Shown: positions 54,636 through 63,970, numbered from the stretch's first letter. The stretch is DNA of 64,000 bases from Fusobacterium sp. JB019 (GCA_030673965.1 JAUTCN010000022.1:1-64000); one strand, 5' to 3'. Program-made: numbers and translations. The notes: generated from the letters alone by a model not told the origin.

Positions 54636-55868
54636 ATGAGAAGAGTTGTAGTTACAGGTTTAGGACTTATTACAGCTTTAGGAACTGGACTAGAAAAATC
54701 TTGGACAGCTATAAAAGAGGGGAAAACAGGAGTTAAAAAAATAGAATCTTTTGATACTTCTGATTCTTCAGTTAAATGCGCTGCAGAAATAAGAGATTTT
54801 TCTCCTTTAGAATTTGGGATAGAAAAAAAAGAATTAAAAAAAGTAGCTAGAAATACTCAATTTGCAATAGCAGCAGCTAAAATGGCAATAGAAGATTCTG
54901 GTTTAATAATAGATGAAAAAAATGCGGAAAAAGTAGGAGTAATAGTTTCTTCTGGAATAGGAGGAATTGAAGTTTTTGAAAAGCAATATGAGTCAATGCT
55001 AAACAAAGGAGTAAGAAGAATATCTCCTTTTACAATACCAGCAATGATAGCTAATATGGCAGCGGGTAATGTAGCAATATATACAGGGGCTAAAGGGCCT
55101 AACAAATCTGTAGTTACAGCATGTGCAGCGGGAACTCATTCTATTGGAGATGCTTTTGAAATAATTAAGCTAGGAAAAGCAGATTCGATGATAGCAGGTG
55201 GAGCTGAAGGCTGTATAACTAAATTTGCCTTAAATTCATTTGCAAATATGAAAGCTTTATCTACTAATCCAGATCCAGAAAAAGCTTCAAGACCGTTTAC
55301 TATTGATAGAGATGGTTTTGTTATGGGAGAAGGATCAGGGATTCTTATATTAGAAGAATTAGAATCAGCTAAAAAAAGAGGAGCTAAAATTTATGCAGAG
55401 GTAGTTGGGTATGGAGAAACTTGTGATGCTCATCATATTACAGCACCTGTTGTAGAAGGAGCAGCAAGAGCTTTTAGAATGGCATTGAATGAAGCTAACA
55501 TAAAATTAGAAGAAGTTGATTATATTAATGCTCATGGTACTTCTACAGGGCTTAATGATAAAAATGAAAGTGCTGCAATTAAAGAAGTTTTTGGACAACA
55601 TGCATATGAATTAAATGTTTCTTCTACAAAAGGAGCAACAGGTCATGTTTTAGGAGGAGCAGGAGGAATAGAAGGTGTAATACTTGCTAAAAGTATAGAG
55701 GAAGGAATTATACCTCCAACAGCAAATTATGAAAATTCAGATCCAGAATGTGATTTAAATTACACTCCAAATAAAGCAGAAGAAAAAGAGATTAATGTAG
55801 GAATGTCTAGTTCATTAGGATTTGGTGGACATAATGCAGTTATAGTTATGAGAAAATATAAAGATTAA
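54636..55868 (+). CDS. fabF: Beta-ketoacyl-ACP synthase II
   Basis: FabF elongates acyl-ACP with malonyl-ACP. The 410 residues have the Cys-His-His triad in TACAAGTHSIGDAF (Cys about 163), YINAHGTSTGLND (His about 300) and ATGHVLGGAGGIEG (His about 337). Start has GAGGTGA upstream. rnc follows 14 bases later, in the widely conserved acpP-fabF-rnc order. Confidence 0.97.
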   Translation: MRRVVVTGLGLITALGTGLEKSWTAIKEGKTGVKKIESFDTSDSSVKCAAEIRDFSPLEFGIEKKELKKVARNTQFAIAAAKMAIEDSGLIIDEKNAEKVGVIVSSGIGGIEVFEKQYESMLNKGVRRISPFTIPAMIANMAAGNVAIYTGAKGPNKSVVTACAAGTHSIGDAFEIIKLGKADSMIAGGAEGCITKFALNSFANMKALSTNPDPEKASRPFTIDRDGFVMGEGSGILILEELESAKKRGAKIYAEVVGYGETCDAHHITAPVVEGAARAFRMALNEANIKLEEVDYINAHGTSTGLNDKNESAAIKEVFGQHAYELNVSSTKGATGHVLGGAGGIEGVILAKSIEEGIIPPTANYENSDPECDLNYTPNKAEEKEINVGMSSSLGFGGHNAVIVMRKYKD

Positions 55869-55882
55869 TTAAGGAGTGAAAA

Positions 55883-56611
55883 ATGAATATTGAAGTGAAA
55901 TTCGATTTAAGTTTAAAATCATTAGAAGAAAGGTTAACTCATTCTTTTAAAGATATTAATTTATTGAAAAATGCACTTCTTCATAGATCTTTTGGAAATG
56001 AAAATAGGAGATATAAAAAAGTAAACAATGAGAGACTAGAACTGCTAGGTGATGCGGTTCTAGATCTTGCTGTTGCAGAATATTTATATTTACATAACGA
56101 AGATTATACTGAAGGAGACTTAGCAAGAATTAAATCAATGGTAGTAAGTGAGCCTGTTTTTGCTAAAATTTCAAGAAAGTTAGATTTAGGAAAGTATTTA
56201 AGATTGAGTAAAGGTGAATTGATGACTGGTGGACAAGATAGAAATTCTACACTATGTGATACTTTTGAAGCAGTAATGGGAGCAATTTATCTTGACTCTA
56301 ATTTTGAAGAAGCTAAAAGAGTAGGAATAAAATTTTTAAAATATGAAATAGAGCATTTTGATGAAGATGAAGAAATAACAGATTATAAAACAACTCTTCA
56401 AGAATTTGTTCAAAAAAAATATAAGATTGTTCCAACTTATACTGTTGTAAAAGAATCAGGACCTGATCACAAAAAAACTTTTGAAATTGTAGTCAAAATA
56501 GGACAAGATGAAGAAGGATATGGAATAGGGAAAAGTAAAAAAGTTGCAGAGCACGCAGCTGCTAAAGATTTATTAAAAAAAATAAAGGAAATTAAAAATG
56601 AAACATTATAA
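55883..56611 (+). CDS. rnc: Ribonuclease III
   Basis: RNase III cleaves double-stranded RNA, including rRNA precursors. The 242 residues contain the catalytic signature NERLELLGDAVLDLAVAEYL (about 48-68), the second acidic site DTFEAVMGAIYLDSNFEEA and a C-terminal double-stranded-RNA-binding domain (about 165-240, HKKTFEIVVKIGQ, KKVAEHAAAKDLL). Its 3' end overlaps the next gene by 14 bases. Confidence 0.97.
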   Translation: MNIEVKFDLSLKSLEERLTHSFKDINLLKNALLHRSFGNENRRYKKVNNERLELLGDAVLDLAVAEYLYLHNEDYTEGDLARIKSMVVSEPVFAKISRKLDLGKYLRLSKGELMTGGQDRNSTLCDTFEAVMGAIYLDSNFEEAKRVGIKFLKYEIEHFDEDEEITDYKTTLQEFVQKKYKIVPTYTVVKESGPDHKKTFEIVVKIGQDEEGYGIGKSKKVAEHAAAKDLLKKIKEIKNETL

Positions 56612-57632
56612 CATTCCTGTTTTTATAAGTCATTTTGGGTGCCCTAATGCCTGTGTTTTTTGTAATCAAGTAAAGATTAATGGAAGAGAAACAGATGTTA
56701 CTAATAAAGACTTAGAAAATATTATAGAGGAATATTTAAGAATATTACCTGAAACTTCATATAAAGAAGTAGCATTTTTTGGAGGAACATTTACAGGAAT
56801 ATCTTTAGGGAGACAAAAGGAATATTTAGAAGTTGTAAAAAAATATTTAGATAAAGGCTTAGTTCAAGGAATAAGGCTTTCAACTAGACCAGATTATATA
56901 AATAAAGAGGTAATGGATCAGTTAAAAAAATATAAAGTGACAACTATTGAATTAGGAGTTCAATCTTTTGATGAAGAAGTGTTAAAAAAAAGTGCTAGAT
57001 ATTATGAAATAGAATCTGTTTATAAAGCTTGCAACATGATAAAAAGTTATGGGATTGATTTGGGGATTCAAATTATGCCTGGATTACCAGGGTCGACATT
57101 TGAAAAAGATTTTGAAACAGCTAAAATAGTTGTTAGAATAAATCCTATAAATGTAAGAGTTTATCCTACATTAATAATAAAAGATACAGAGTTAGAAAGA
57201 ATGTATAAAGCAGGAGAATATAAAGTATTATCAATGGAAGAAGCAATAAAAAGATGTAGGAAAATATGCGCTCTTATAGAGTTGAATGGAATAAAAATAA
57301 TAAGAGTGGGATTGCAACCATCAGAAGATTTAAGAAATGGTGGGGTATCTGTAGAAGGAGCTTTTCATCCAGCATTTAAAGAATTAGTTGATGGAGAGAT
57401 TTATTTTAATTTTTTGAATAAAATTGAAAATAAAGAAAATAATTTAGATGTGGAGACTTGTGAAAAAAATATCTCTAAAATAATAGGGATAAATAAAAGA
57501 AATAAAAAAAGATTAAAAGCTTTGAAGATGAAAATAAATAACAGCTTAACAGTGGACAAAGTAATAGTTAATGGGGTAGAATATAGTAGAGATAAAATAT
57601 TACAACAGGAATTGAGTGAATGTTATGAATAG
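56598..57632 (+). CDS. Radical SAM protein, Elp3/YhcC-like, no acetyltransferase domain
   Basis: A radical SAM enzyme of 344 residues with cluster cysteines 15, 19 and 22 (HFGCPNACVFCNQ). The SAM-binding GGTFTGI and the ELGVQSFDEEVLKKSAR and LGIQIMPGLPG strands belong to the Elp3/HemN-like SAM fold. The GNAT domain of true Elp3 is missing, so tRNA acetyl transfer is not expected. The same small gene sits between rnc and an RNase G gene in several Clostridia-type genomes. It overlaps both neighbours (rnc and RNase G). Substrate unknown; an RNA-related role is a guess from the neighbours. Confidence 0.85.
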   Translation: MKHYNIPVFISHFGCPNACVFCNQVKINGRETDVTNKDLENIIEEYLRILPETSYKEVAFFGGTFTGISLGRQKEYLEVVKKYLDKGLVQGIRLSTRPDYINKEVMDQLKKYKVTTIELGVQSFDEEVLKKSARYYEIESVYKACNMIKSYGIDLGIQIMPGLPGSTFEKDFETAKIVVRINPINVRVYPTLIIKDTELERMYKAGEYKVLSMEEAIKRCRKICALIELNGIKIIRVGLQPSEDLRNGGVSVEGAFHPAFKELVDGEIYFNFLNKIENKENNLDVETCEKNISKIIGINKRNKKRLKALKMKINNSLTVDKVIVNGVEYSRDKILQQELSECYE

Positions 57633-59091
57633 AATTGTTATTAGTGTAAATACTTTTCAAAGAAAAGCAGCAATCATAGAAGATGATAGGGTTGTAGAAA
57701 TTTTTAATGAGCGAGATGATGAGTCAAATATAATAAAAAACATTTATAAGGGAAGAGTAGCAAATGTTCTTCCTGGAATGGAGTCAGCTTTTGTTGATAT
57801 AGGCTTAAAAAAAAATAGTTTTCTTTTTGTTGATGATTTAAGAGAATTTGAGGAAAAATATTTAAATGGGTTAGTAAATAGTGAAAAACCTATAGAAGAT
57901 TTATTAACTGTTGGTGATCAAGTTGTAGTTCAAGTTTTGAATGTTCCTAGAGGGAATAAAGGAGCGAGAGTTACAACCAATTTTACAATACCAGGAAAAT
58001 ACCTAGTATTGATGCCTAACAGTGATCATATTGCAATTTCTAAGAAAATTTCAAATGAAGATGAGAGACAACGGCTTCAAAAAATATTTGAAGAAATAAT
58101 GCCAAACAAGATGGGAGTCATAATAAGAACAGCTGCTAGAGGGAAATCTGTATACCATTTTGAAAGAGAAATAAGTTATTTAGTTAAAAAATGGCAAGAT
58201 ATTGAAAAAAGAATATCAAAATCTAAAGTAGGAGAAATTTTATATAATGATAATGATATTGTAATAAAAATATTAAGAGATATTTTAAATAGCAACATAG
58301 ACGAAATTATAGTAGATAATGAAGAGGTTTATTTAGAAATAATTGATTATATTAATGCTTTTAGTGAAGGAAAGTCTAAAACAAAAGTTAAACTATTCTA
58401 TGGAGAAAATGAAATATTTGAAGAATATAACATAGATAAGGAAATAGAAAAAGCTCTTCAAAAAGAAGTATGGTTAGATTGTGGAGGATATTTAGTTATA
58501 GAAAAAACTGAAGCTCTTATAAGTATTGATATTAATACAGGAAGAAATACTGGAAGCTATAATTTGGAAAAAACAGTATTAAATACAAACTTAGAAGCAG
58601 CTAGAGAGATACCTAAACAATTAAGAATAAGGAATTTAAGTGGAATTATTATAATAGATTTTATAGATATGAAATTACAAGAAGATAAAGATTTAGTTAT
58701 TCAACAATTAGATTCAGAATTAAAAAAGGACAGATTAAAGAATAATATAGTCCATTTTACTGATTTAGGATTAATTGAAATGACAAGAAAAAGAGTAGGA
58801 AGAAATTTAAGTTATTTTTATCAAACAGATTGTCCAAGATGTAATGGATTAGGAAAAGTGAGATCTATAGAAGGAACAATAGAAATGATAATAAGAGAAC
58901 TTAAAGAAGTTTCTAAGGAAATGGATATAAAAATAGTATGTTTATTATCTACAAAGGAAATAATAGATAAAATAAAAGAAGTTTATTTTGATATTTTAAA
59001 GGAGTATTTTAAAAAAAGAGGAAAATACTTAAAGTTTGTAGTAGAAGAGATAAACAATAAATCAGGTTATGATATATTACTAGAAAAATAG
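57625..59091 (+). CDS. rng: Ribonuclease E/G family protein (RNase G)
   Basis: RNase E/G starts mRNA decay and matures 16S rRNA. The protein is about 488 residues, the short RNase G size without a degradosome scaffold. Motifs in order: S1 domain KNIYKGRVANVLPGMESAF, in part (about 37-115), the DNase I-like metal site residues in SIDINTGRNTG and IIIIDFIDMK, and the zinc-link CPRCNGLGKVR near 405. Start is probably ATG 57625, with GTG 57616 an alternative; both lie inside the end of the preceding gene. Confidence 0.94.
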   Translation: MNRIVISVNTFQRKAAIIEDDRVVEIFNERDDESNIIKNIYKGRVANVLPGMESAFVDIGLKKNSFLFVDDLREFEEKYLNGLVNSEKPIEDLLTVGDQVVVQVLNVPRGNKGARVTTNFTIPGKYLVLMPNSDHIAISKKISNEDERQRLQKIFEEIMPNKMGVIIRTAARGKSVYHFEREISYLVKKWQDIEKRISKSKVGEILYNDNDIVIKILRDILNSNIDEIIVDNEEVYLEIIDYINAFSEGKSKTKVKLFYGENEIFEEYNIDKEIEKALQKEVWLDCGGYLVIEKTEALISIDINTGRNTGSYNLEKTVLNTNLEAAREIPKQLRIRNLSGIIIIDFIDMKLQEDKDLVIQQLDSELKKDRLKNNIVHFTDLGLIEMTRKRVGRNLSYFYQTDCPRCNGLGKVRSIEGTIEMIIRELKEVSKEMDIKIVCLLSTKEIIDKIKEVYFDILKEYFKKRGKYLKFVVEEINNKSGYDILLEK

Positions 59092-59102
59092 GGGGAATAA
59101 AT

Positions 59103-59603
59103 TTGAAAGTAGGAGTTTATTCTGGTAGTTTTGATCCTATAACTTTAGGACATCAGAATATTATTGAAAGAGCAAGTAAAATGTTCGATAAGTTAATAGT
59201 TGTTATTGGAAATAATAGTGAGAAAAAATATTGGTTTAATTTAGAAGAAAGAAAGGCTATGTTAGAAGAATTATTTAAAGAGTATAATAATATTCAGATT
59301 GATACTTATGAAGGATTAATTGTTAATTATTTACTTGAAAATAAATTACAAGTCATAGTTAGAGGGATAAGAACGATTGAAGATTGCGGTTTAGAGTTGT
59401 ATTTTGCTGATGGAAACTTGATGATATCTGAAAATAAAGTGGATACAGTATTTTTACCTGCATTTAAGGAATATATGCATGTTAGTTCAACAGCGGCAAG
59501 AGAAATAGCAAGATATGGAGGAAAAGTAACTTGTTATGTAGATGAAAAAATAGAAAAAAAACTTTTAGAGAGAGGGAAATTGTATAGTCCTAAGAAAAAA
59601 TAA
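59103..59603 (+). CDS. coaD: Phosphopantetheine adenylyltransferase
   Basis: CoaD makes dephospho-CoA from 4'-phosphopantetheine, the step before CoaE (7757). The 166 residues contain the nucleotidyltransferase motif T-x-G-H at 14-17 (SGSFDPITLGHQN), RGIRTIEDCGLE and VSSTAAREIARYGG. Start is TTG with GGGGGA upstream. Length is normal. Confidence 0.96.
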   Translation: MKVGVYSGSFDPITLGHQNIIERASKMFDKLIVVIGNNSEKKYWFNLEERKAMLEELFKEYNNIQIDTYEGLIVNYLLENKLQVIVRGIRTIEDCGLELYFADGNLMISENKVDTVFLPAFKEYMHVSSTAAREIARYGGKVTCYVDEKIEKKLLERGKLYSPKKK

Positions 59604-59612
59604 GGTGAAAAT

Positions 59613-60968
59613 ATGGCTAAAGAAAAAATTGTATATACTTGTCAAGAATGTGGATATAAAACTTCAAAATGGATAGGAAAATGTCCTAGTTGTGGAGAGT
59701 GGGATACTTTTGAAGAATATGAAGAAAAAAAAATAAATAAAAATTTTTCTTTAGCTGATATAGAAAAAAATGTATCTTCTTTTAATGAAATAAAAATAGA
59801 AGAAAATTTTAGATATAAAACTTCTGTGAAAGAAATAGATAGATTATTAGGAGGAGGCTTAGTACAGGGAGAGGTTGTTTTAATAACAGGAAATCCTGGT
59901 ATAGGAAAATCAACTCTTCTTCTTCAAATGGCTTCAGAATATTGTCAATATGGGGATATATTATATGTTTCTGGTGAAGAATCTTTAGGTCAGATTAAAA
60001 GTAGAGGAGAAAGGCTAGGAATAGATAATTCTAATTTATATTTAATGGCAGAAGTTGTTATTGAAAAAATAGTAGAGTATATTACTTTTAAAAAACCTAA
60101 GATAATAATAATAGATTCTATTCAAACTATCTCAAGTGAAAATAGTATGTCAGTTTCAGGATCACCTAGTCAAATAAGAGAATCAACATTAAAAATAGTT
60201 GAAATTGCTAAAAAAACAGGAGTGTGTTTTTTTATTGTAGGACATATAACTAAGGAGGGGAAAGTTGCAGGTCCTAAATTATTAGAGCATATGGTAGATG
60301 CTGTTTTTAATTTTGAAGGTGAAGAAGGTTTGTTTTATAGAATATTGAGAAGTACTAAAAATAGATTTGGATCAACTAATGAGTTGGCTGTTTTTAGTAT
60401 GGATGAAGAAGGCTTGAAAGAAATAAAGAATTCATCAGAATTTTTTATAAGTGAAAGAAATGAAAAAAATATAGGAAGTATGATAGTTCCTGTTTTAGAA
60501 GGAACAAAGGTTTTTCTTTTAGAAGTACAAACGTTATTAACTGAAGGAAACAATATAGGTATACCTAAAAGAATCATACAAGGCTTTGACAGAAATAGAT
60601 TTCAAATTTTAATGGCTATTGGTGAAAAAAGAATGGGTTTAAATATAGGAAATAAAGATGTATTTTTAAATATTCCAGGAGGAATAGCTATAAAAGATCC
60701 AGCAGCAGATTTAGGAGCTTTAATATCTTTATTGTCTATTTATAGAAATGTTGAAATTAGTCAAAAAATTGCAGCTGTAGGAGAGTTGGGATTAAGAGGA
60801 GAAATTAGAAAAGCTTTTTTTATTGATAAAAGATTAGCAGAGCTAGAAAAATTAGGCTTTAAGGGAGTTTATATTCCCGAAGCTAATAGAAAAGAAATAG
60901 AAAAGAAAAATTATAATTTGAAAATAATTTATCTAAAGAATATAGAAGAATTTCTAGAAAGGATGTAG
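59613..60968 (+). CDS. radA: DNA repair protein RadA
   Basis: RadA is a DnaB-like ATPase that extends recombination intermediates. The 451 residues contain an N-terminal zinc finger (Cys10, 13, 24, 27), Walker A GNPGIGKST near 92, the diagnostic KNRFGSTNE motif, and a Lon-like C-terminal domain (about 300-450). disA follows three bases later, the same order as in Bacillus, where RadA down-regulates DisA. It has only a short AAGGTGA site. Confidence 0.96.
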   Translation: MAKEKIVYTCQECGYKTSKWIGKCPSCGEWDTFEEYEEKKINKNFSLADIEKNVSSFNEIKIEENFRYKTSVKEIDRLLGGGLVQGEVVLITGNPGIGKSTLLLQMASEYCQYGDILYVSGEESLGQIKSRGERLGIDNSNLYLMAEVVIEKIVEYITFKKPKIIIIDSIQTISSENSMSVSGSPSQIRESTLKIVEIAKKTGVCFFIVGHITKEGKVAGPKLLEHMVDAVFNFEGEEGLFYRILRSTKNRFGSTNELAVFSMDEEGLKEIKNSSEFFISERNEKNIGSMIVPVLEGTKVFLLEVQTLLTEGNNIGIPKRIIQGFDRNRFQILMAIGEKRMGLNIGNKDVFLNIPGGIAIKDPAADLGALISLLSIYRNVEISQKIAAVGELGLRGEIRKAFFIDKRLAELEKLGFKGVYIPEANRKEIEKKNYNLKIIYLKNIEEFLERM

Positions 60969-60971
60969 AGT

Positions 60972-62030
60972 ATGGAAAAATCAGAAATGAAAGAAATATT
61001 CAGTTTTGTAAGACCAGGAACAAGACTTAGAGAAGGCTTAGATAGCATCCTTGATGGAAGAAAGGGAGCTTTAATTGTTATAGGGATGGACGAAGAAGTT
61101 GAAAAAGTTTTAGATGGAGGTTTTTTTTTAAACTGTGATTATAGTCCTGAAAGACTATTTGAGTTATCTAAAATGGATGGAGCAATAGTACTAGATGAGA
61201 GTATAGAAAAAATATTATATGCAAATGTTCATTTACAACCGGACAAGAGATATACTACAGATGAAAGTGGAACAAGACATAGAACAGCTCAAAGAATAGC
61301 TAAACAATTAGATAGATTAACCATTGCTATTTCAGAAAGAAAAAGAGTTTTGACTCTATATAAAGGGGAAATAAGATATAAACTAAGAAGTTTACTTGAA
61401 TTAACTAATGAAGCAGCTCAAGCCTTAAATACTTTGGAAAGATATAGAAATGTTTTGGAAAGAAGTTTAGGAAATTTAACTATATTAGAATTAGATGATA
61501 TGGTTACAGTTGAAGACGTATGTACTGTTTTACAAAAATTTGAAATGTTAAAGAGGATAAAAAAAGAAGCTTTTGATTGTATAATAGAACTTGGAACAGA
61601 AGGTAGATTAATAAGTCTTCAGTTAGAAGATTTATTGAGAGGAACCAAGGAAGAAAAGGAAGAATTTTTAAATGATTACTATACCTATAAAAGCGAAGAA
61701 GAAATAAAAAATATAGAATTAGAAATTTCAGAATTAGATAATAGTGAAATGTTAGATTTGGTTAAGATTTCTACTATATTGGGATTTGGAAAGTCGGTTT
61801 CTAAATTAGACAATAGAATAAGTCCTAAAGGATATAGAATATTAAATAAATTTGGAAAAATTAATGATAAAGATATTGAAATTTTAGTAGAAAATTTTGG
61901 AGAATTATCAAAAATTCAAATAGCTTCTGCAGATGAATTAGTAGAAAAATCTGAGATAAGTAAATTTAAAGCAAATGCTATTAAGAGAGGATTTGCAAGA
62001 TTAAAGTTTACAGTAGGATTAGATAAATAA
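60972..62030 (+). CDS. disA: DNA integrity scanning diadenylate cyclase DisA
   Basis: DisA makes the second messenger c-di-AMP and stops when it meets branched DNA. The 352 residues have the DAC domain with DGA (about 69-71) and RHR (about 102-104, SGTRHRTAQR), a linker coiled coil (about 140-290), and a C-terminal helix-hairpin-helix DNA-binding domain. It implies c-di-AMP signalling in this organism. c-di-AMP controls potassium and osmotic transport in others. Last gene before a terminator. Confidence 0.96.
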   Translation: MEKSEMKEIFSFVRPGTRLREGLDSILDGRKGALIVIGMDEEVEKVLDGGFFLNCDYSPERLFELSKMDGAIVLDESIEKILYANVHLQPDKRYTTDESGTRHRTAQRIAKQLDRLTIAISERKRVLTLYKGEIRYKLRSLLELTNEAAQALNTLERYRNVLERSLGNLTILELDDMVTVEDVCTVLQKFEMLKRIKKEAFDCIIELGTEGRLISLQLEDLLRGTKEEKEEFLNDYYTYKSEEEIKNIELEISELDNSEMLDLVKISTILGFGKSVSKLDNRISPKGYRILNKFGKINDKDIEILVENFGELSKIQIASADELVEKSEISKFKANAIKRGFARLKFTVGLDK

Positions 62031-62037
62031 TTAGAAG

Positions 62038-62070
62038 AAAAGCGCTAGGTAGTGGACTAGTGCTTTTTCA
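62038..62070 (+). terminator. Rho-independent terminator after disA
   Basis: Stem AAAAGCGCTAG (62038-62048), loop GTAGTGGA, CTAGTGCTTTT (62057-62067), one G-U pair, followed by a T and A/T-rich sequence. It ends the fab-rnc-disA transcript. Confidence 0.85.
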
Positions 62071-62131
62071 TTGAAAAAATAAAATTATATGTATACAGAC
62101 AAAAATAAAAATTATTTAGAAAGGATTTAAA

Positions 62132-62929
62132 ATGAATTACTTTTTGTTTTTAAACCACCCAAAAGGTGAAAAAATTTACAAGGTATCTTTAGAAAAAGAA
62201 AAGTTAGCTAGAAGATATTTTGATTCTATAGATACAATAGAATGTGAGATTACAATAAAAGAAAAAAAATATAATGCAGTAATTGATTATGAAAGTTTTG
62301 GCAAATTATGTAATTTTGATTGTTTTAATTGTGTAAATGACTGTTGTGCAGATAGCCCTTCGCTATTAGAGGAAAATACAAAAAAATTTTTAAAGGATAA
62401 TTTAAAAGAATTTAATAAAATTACTAAGAATTATGATATAGCAGAAGAGTTAGGTTATTGTAAAAAAGAATTAAAAGAAGAGTTAGAAAAAGAAGATGAA
62501 AGAGAAATTATATCTCATGTAGAAGAAGAGACTGAAATGTGTTTTTATGCATATAGAACGAAGGATAGAAAAACTTTATGTAGTATTCACTCAATTTGCT
62601 TAAATAAGAAGATGAAAGAGAAAGAAATATGGCAGTATAAACCTTTAGTTTGTTCTCTATGGCCAATGGAAATATTAATAGAAGATGATAAATCTAAAAT
62701 TTATATTACATTACCTGATGATTTTACAAATAGTTTTACAATAGAAAACTATTATGAAATTCCCTGTATAAATATAGAAATGTTAGAAAGTAGTCTATTT
62801 AGAAAAAAAAATCCAAACGGTTTTTCTGAAAAAAACTATATTCCATTTGTAGAAGCATATAAGACGACAATAAGTTCTATTTTTGGTGAACAAATATATG
62901 AATTAATAAAGTCTAAAGTAATGGAATAA
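62132..62929 (+). CDS. Cysteine-cluster protein, YkgJ/DUF3109-like
   Basis: A 265-residue cytosolic protein with a dense cysteine cluster at about 50-70 (CNFDCFNCVNDCC) and a second group at about 140-190 (ETEMCFYAY, TLCSIHSICLN, YKPLVCSLWPMEI). The spacing resembles YkgJ and DUF3109 proteins, which are thought to bind Zn or an Fe-S cluster. The rest is rich in Lys/Glu, with no signal peptide. It stands alone between the disA terminator and the rplM promoter, with AAGGA before the ATG. Function unknown. Confidence 0.7.
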   Translation: MNYFLFLNHPKGEKIYKVSLEKEKLARRYFDSIDTIECEITIKEKKYNAVIDYESFGKLCNFDCFNCVNDCCADSPSLLEENTKKFLKDNLKEFNKITKNYDIAEELGYCKKELKEELEKEDEREIISHVEEETEMCFYAYRTKDRKTLCSIHSICLNKKMKEKEIWQYKPLVCSLWPMEILIEDDKSKIYITLPDDFTNSFTIENYYEIPCINIEMLESSLFRKKNPNGFSEKNYIPFVEAYKTTISSIFGEQIYELIKSKVME

Positions 62930-62942
62930 TTAAATAAAACTA

Positions 62943-62971
62943 TTGACATCAAAAGAAAATTCATATATAAT
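62943..62971 (+). promoter_or_regulatory. Consensus sigma-70-type promoter of rplM-rpsI
   Basis: A perfect TTGACA (62943-62948), 17 bases, TATAAT (62966-62971). Transcription would start near 62978, so about 72 nt of leader precede rplM. It is the strongest promoter match in the window. Confidence 0.88.
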
Positions 62972-62974
62972 CTT

Positions 62975-63049
62975 AAGGTAAATGTACCTTTCCCACAAAG
63001 GACCGTTGCGTTATATAAAAATATATAACTGAAATTTTAGGAGGATAAA
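62975..63049 (+). ncRNA. Candidate L13 leader RNA
   Basis: The rplM leader contains hairpin A, AAGGTA-AATG-TACCTT (62975-62990). An alternative hairpin B uses CCTTT (62987-62991) with AAAGG (62997-63001) and would break A. Hairpin C is GTTATATA-AAAA-TATATAAC (63010-63029), which ends 11 bases before the AGGAGG site. L13 leaders are a known class upstream of rplM in Firmicutes, where L13 is proposed to repress its own synthesis. I cannot confirm that this one belongs to that Rfam family by eye. Confidence 0.5.
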
Positions 63050-63484
63050 GTGAAGAAATACACTGAAATGCAAAGAAAAGAAGATGTAGTAAGAGAGTGG
63101 TTCCATTACGACGCTGAAGGCGTAGTATTAGGAAGATTAGCTGTAGAAATTGCTAAAAAATTAATGGGAAAAGAAAAAGTTTCTTTCACACCACATATTG
63201 ACGGTGGAGACTATGTAGTAGTTACTAATATTGAAAAAATAGCAACAACTGGAAATAAAATGAAAGACAAACTTTATTATAGACATTCTGGATTCCCTGG
63301 TGGAATTAGCAAAAGAACTTTAGGGGAAATTATAGAAGCTAAGCCAGAAGATGCTTTAATGCTAGCTGTAAAAAGAATGCTTCCAAAAAATAAGTTAGGA
63401 AGAGAACAATTAACAAGACTAAGACTATTTGTAGGAGCTGAGCACGGACATGTTGCACAAAAACCTACAAAGGTAGAAATGTAA
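63050..63484 (+). CDS. rplM: 50S ribosomal protein L13
   Basis: L13 is an early 50S assembly protein. The 144 residues contain WFHYDAEGVVLGRLAVEIAKKLMGK, in part, and the central FTPHIDGGDYVVVTN and YYRHSGFPGGIS stretches. Start is GTG after AGGAGG, giving MKKYTEMQRKEDVVREWF, as in related L13 proteins. rpsI begins 14 bases after its stop. Confidence 0.98.
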   Translation: MKKYTEMQRKEDVVREWFHYDAEGVVLGRLAVEIAKKLMGKEKVSFTPHIDGGDYVVVTNIEKIATTGNKMKDKLYYRHSGFPGGISKRTLGEIIEAKPEDALMLAVKRMLPKNKLGREQLTRLRLFVGAEHGHVAQKPTKVEM

Positions 63485-63498
63485 GGGGGTATTGAACA

Positions 63499-63897
63499 GT
63501 GGCAGAAATGAATCAATTTAGAGGAACAGGTAGAAGAAAAACTTCTGTAGCAAGAGTAAGATTAATTCCTGGAGAAAAGGGAATAGTTATAAATGGAAAA
63601 GATATGAAGGATTATTTTGGAGGAAGAGAAATCTTATCTAAAATAGTTGAACAACCATTATCATTAACAGAAACTTTAGATAAATATCAAGTAATAGTTA
63701 ATGTATTTGGTGGAGGAAATTCAGGACAAGCTGGAGCTATTAGACATGGAGTTTCTAGAGCTTTAGTTGAAGCTGATGAAACTTTAAAAGGAGCTTTAAA
63801 AGCAGCTGGATTCTTAACTAGAGACTCAAGAATGGTTGAAAGAAAGAAATTCGGAAGAAGAAAAGCAAGAAGAAGTCCTCAATTCTCAAAAAGATAA
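63499..63897 (+). CDS. rpsI: 30S ribosomal protein S9
   Basis: S9 reaches the P-site tRNA with its C-terminal tail. The 132 residues end [13 protein letters not shown], the normal basic tail. The core motifs [17 protein letters not shown] and [21 protein letters not shown] are present. Start is GTG behind AAGGGGGT. It ends the rplM-rpsI pair. Confidence 0.98.
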   Translation: MAEMNQFRGTGRRKTSVARVRLIPGEKGIVINGKDMKDYFGGREILSKIVEQPLSLTETLDKYQVIVNVFGGGNSGQAGAIRHGVSRALVEADETLKGALKAAGFLTRDSRMVERKKFGRRKARRSPQFSKR

Positions 63898-63930
63898 TTT
63901 TATCCTTTGGAGAAGTCGAGAAAATATACA

Positions 63931-63970
63931 AAAAAACCTTGGAGATTATATTTCCAAGGTTTTTTATTTT
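63931..63970 (+). terminator. Rho-independent terminator after rpsI
   Basis: A 13-bp perfect stem AAAAAACCTTGGA (63931-63943), loop GATTATATT, TCCAAGGTTTTTT (63953-63965), then T/A-rich sequence. It closes the rplM-rpsI operon. The last 30 bases of the window show nothing I can name. Confidence 0.92.
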
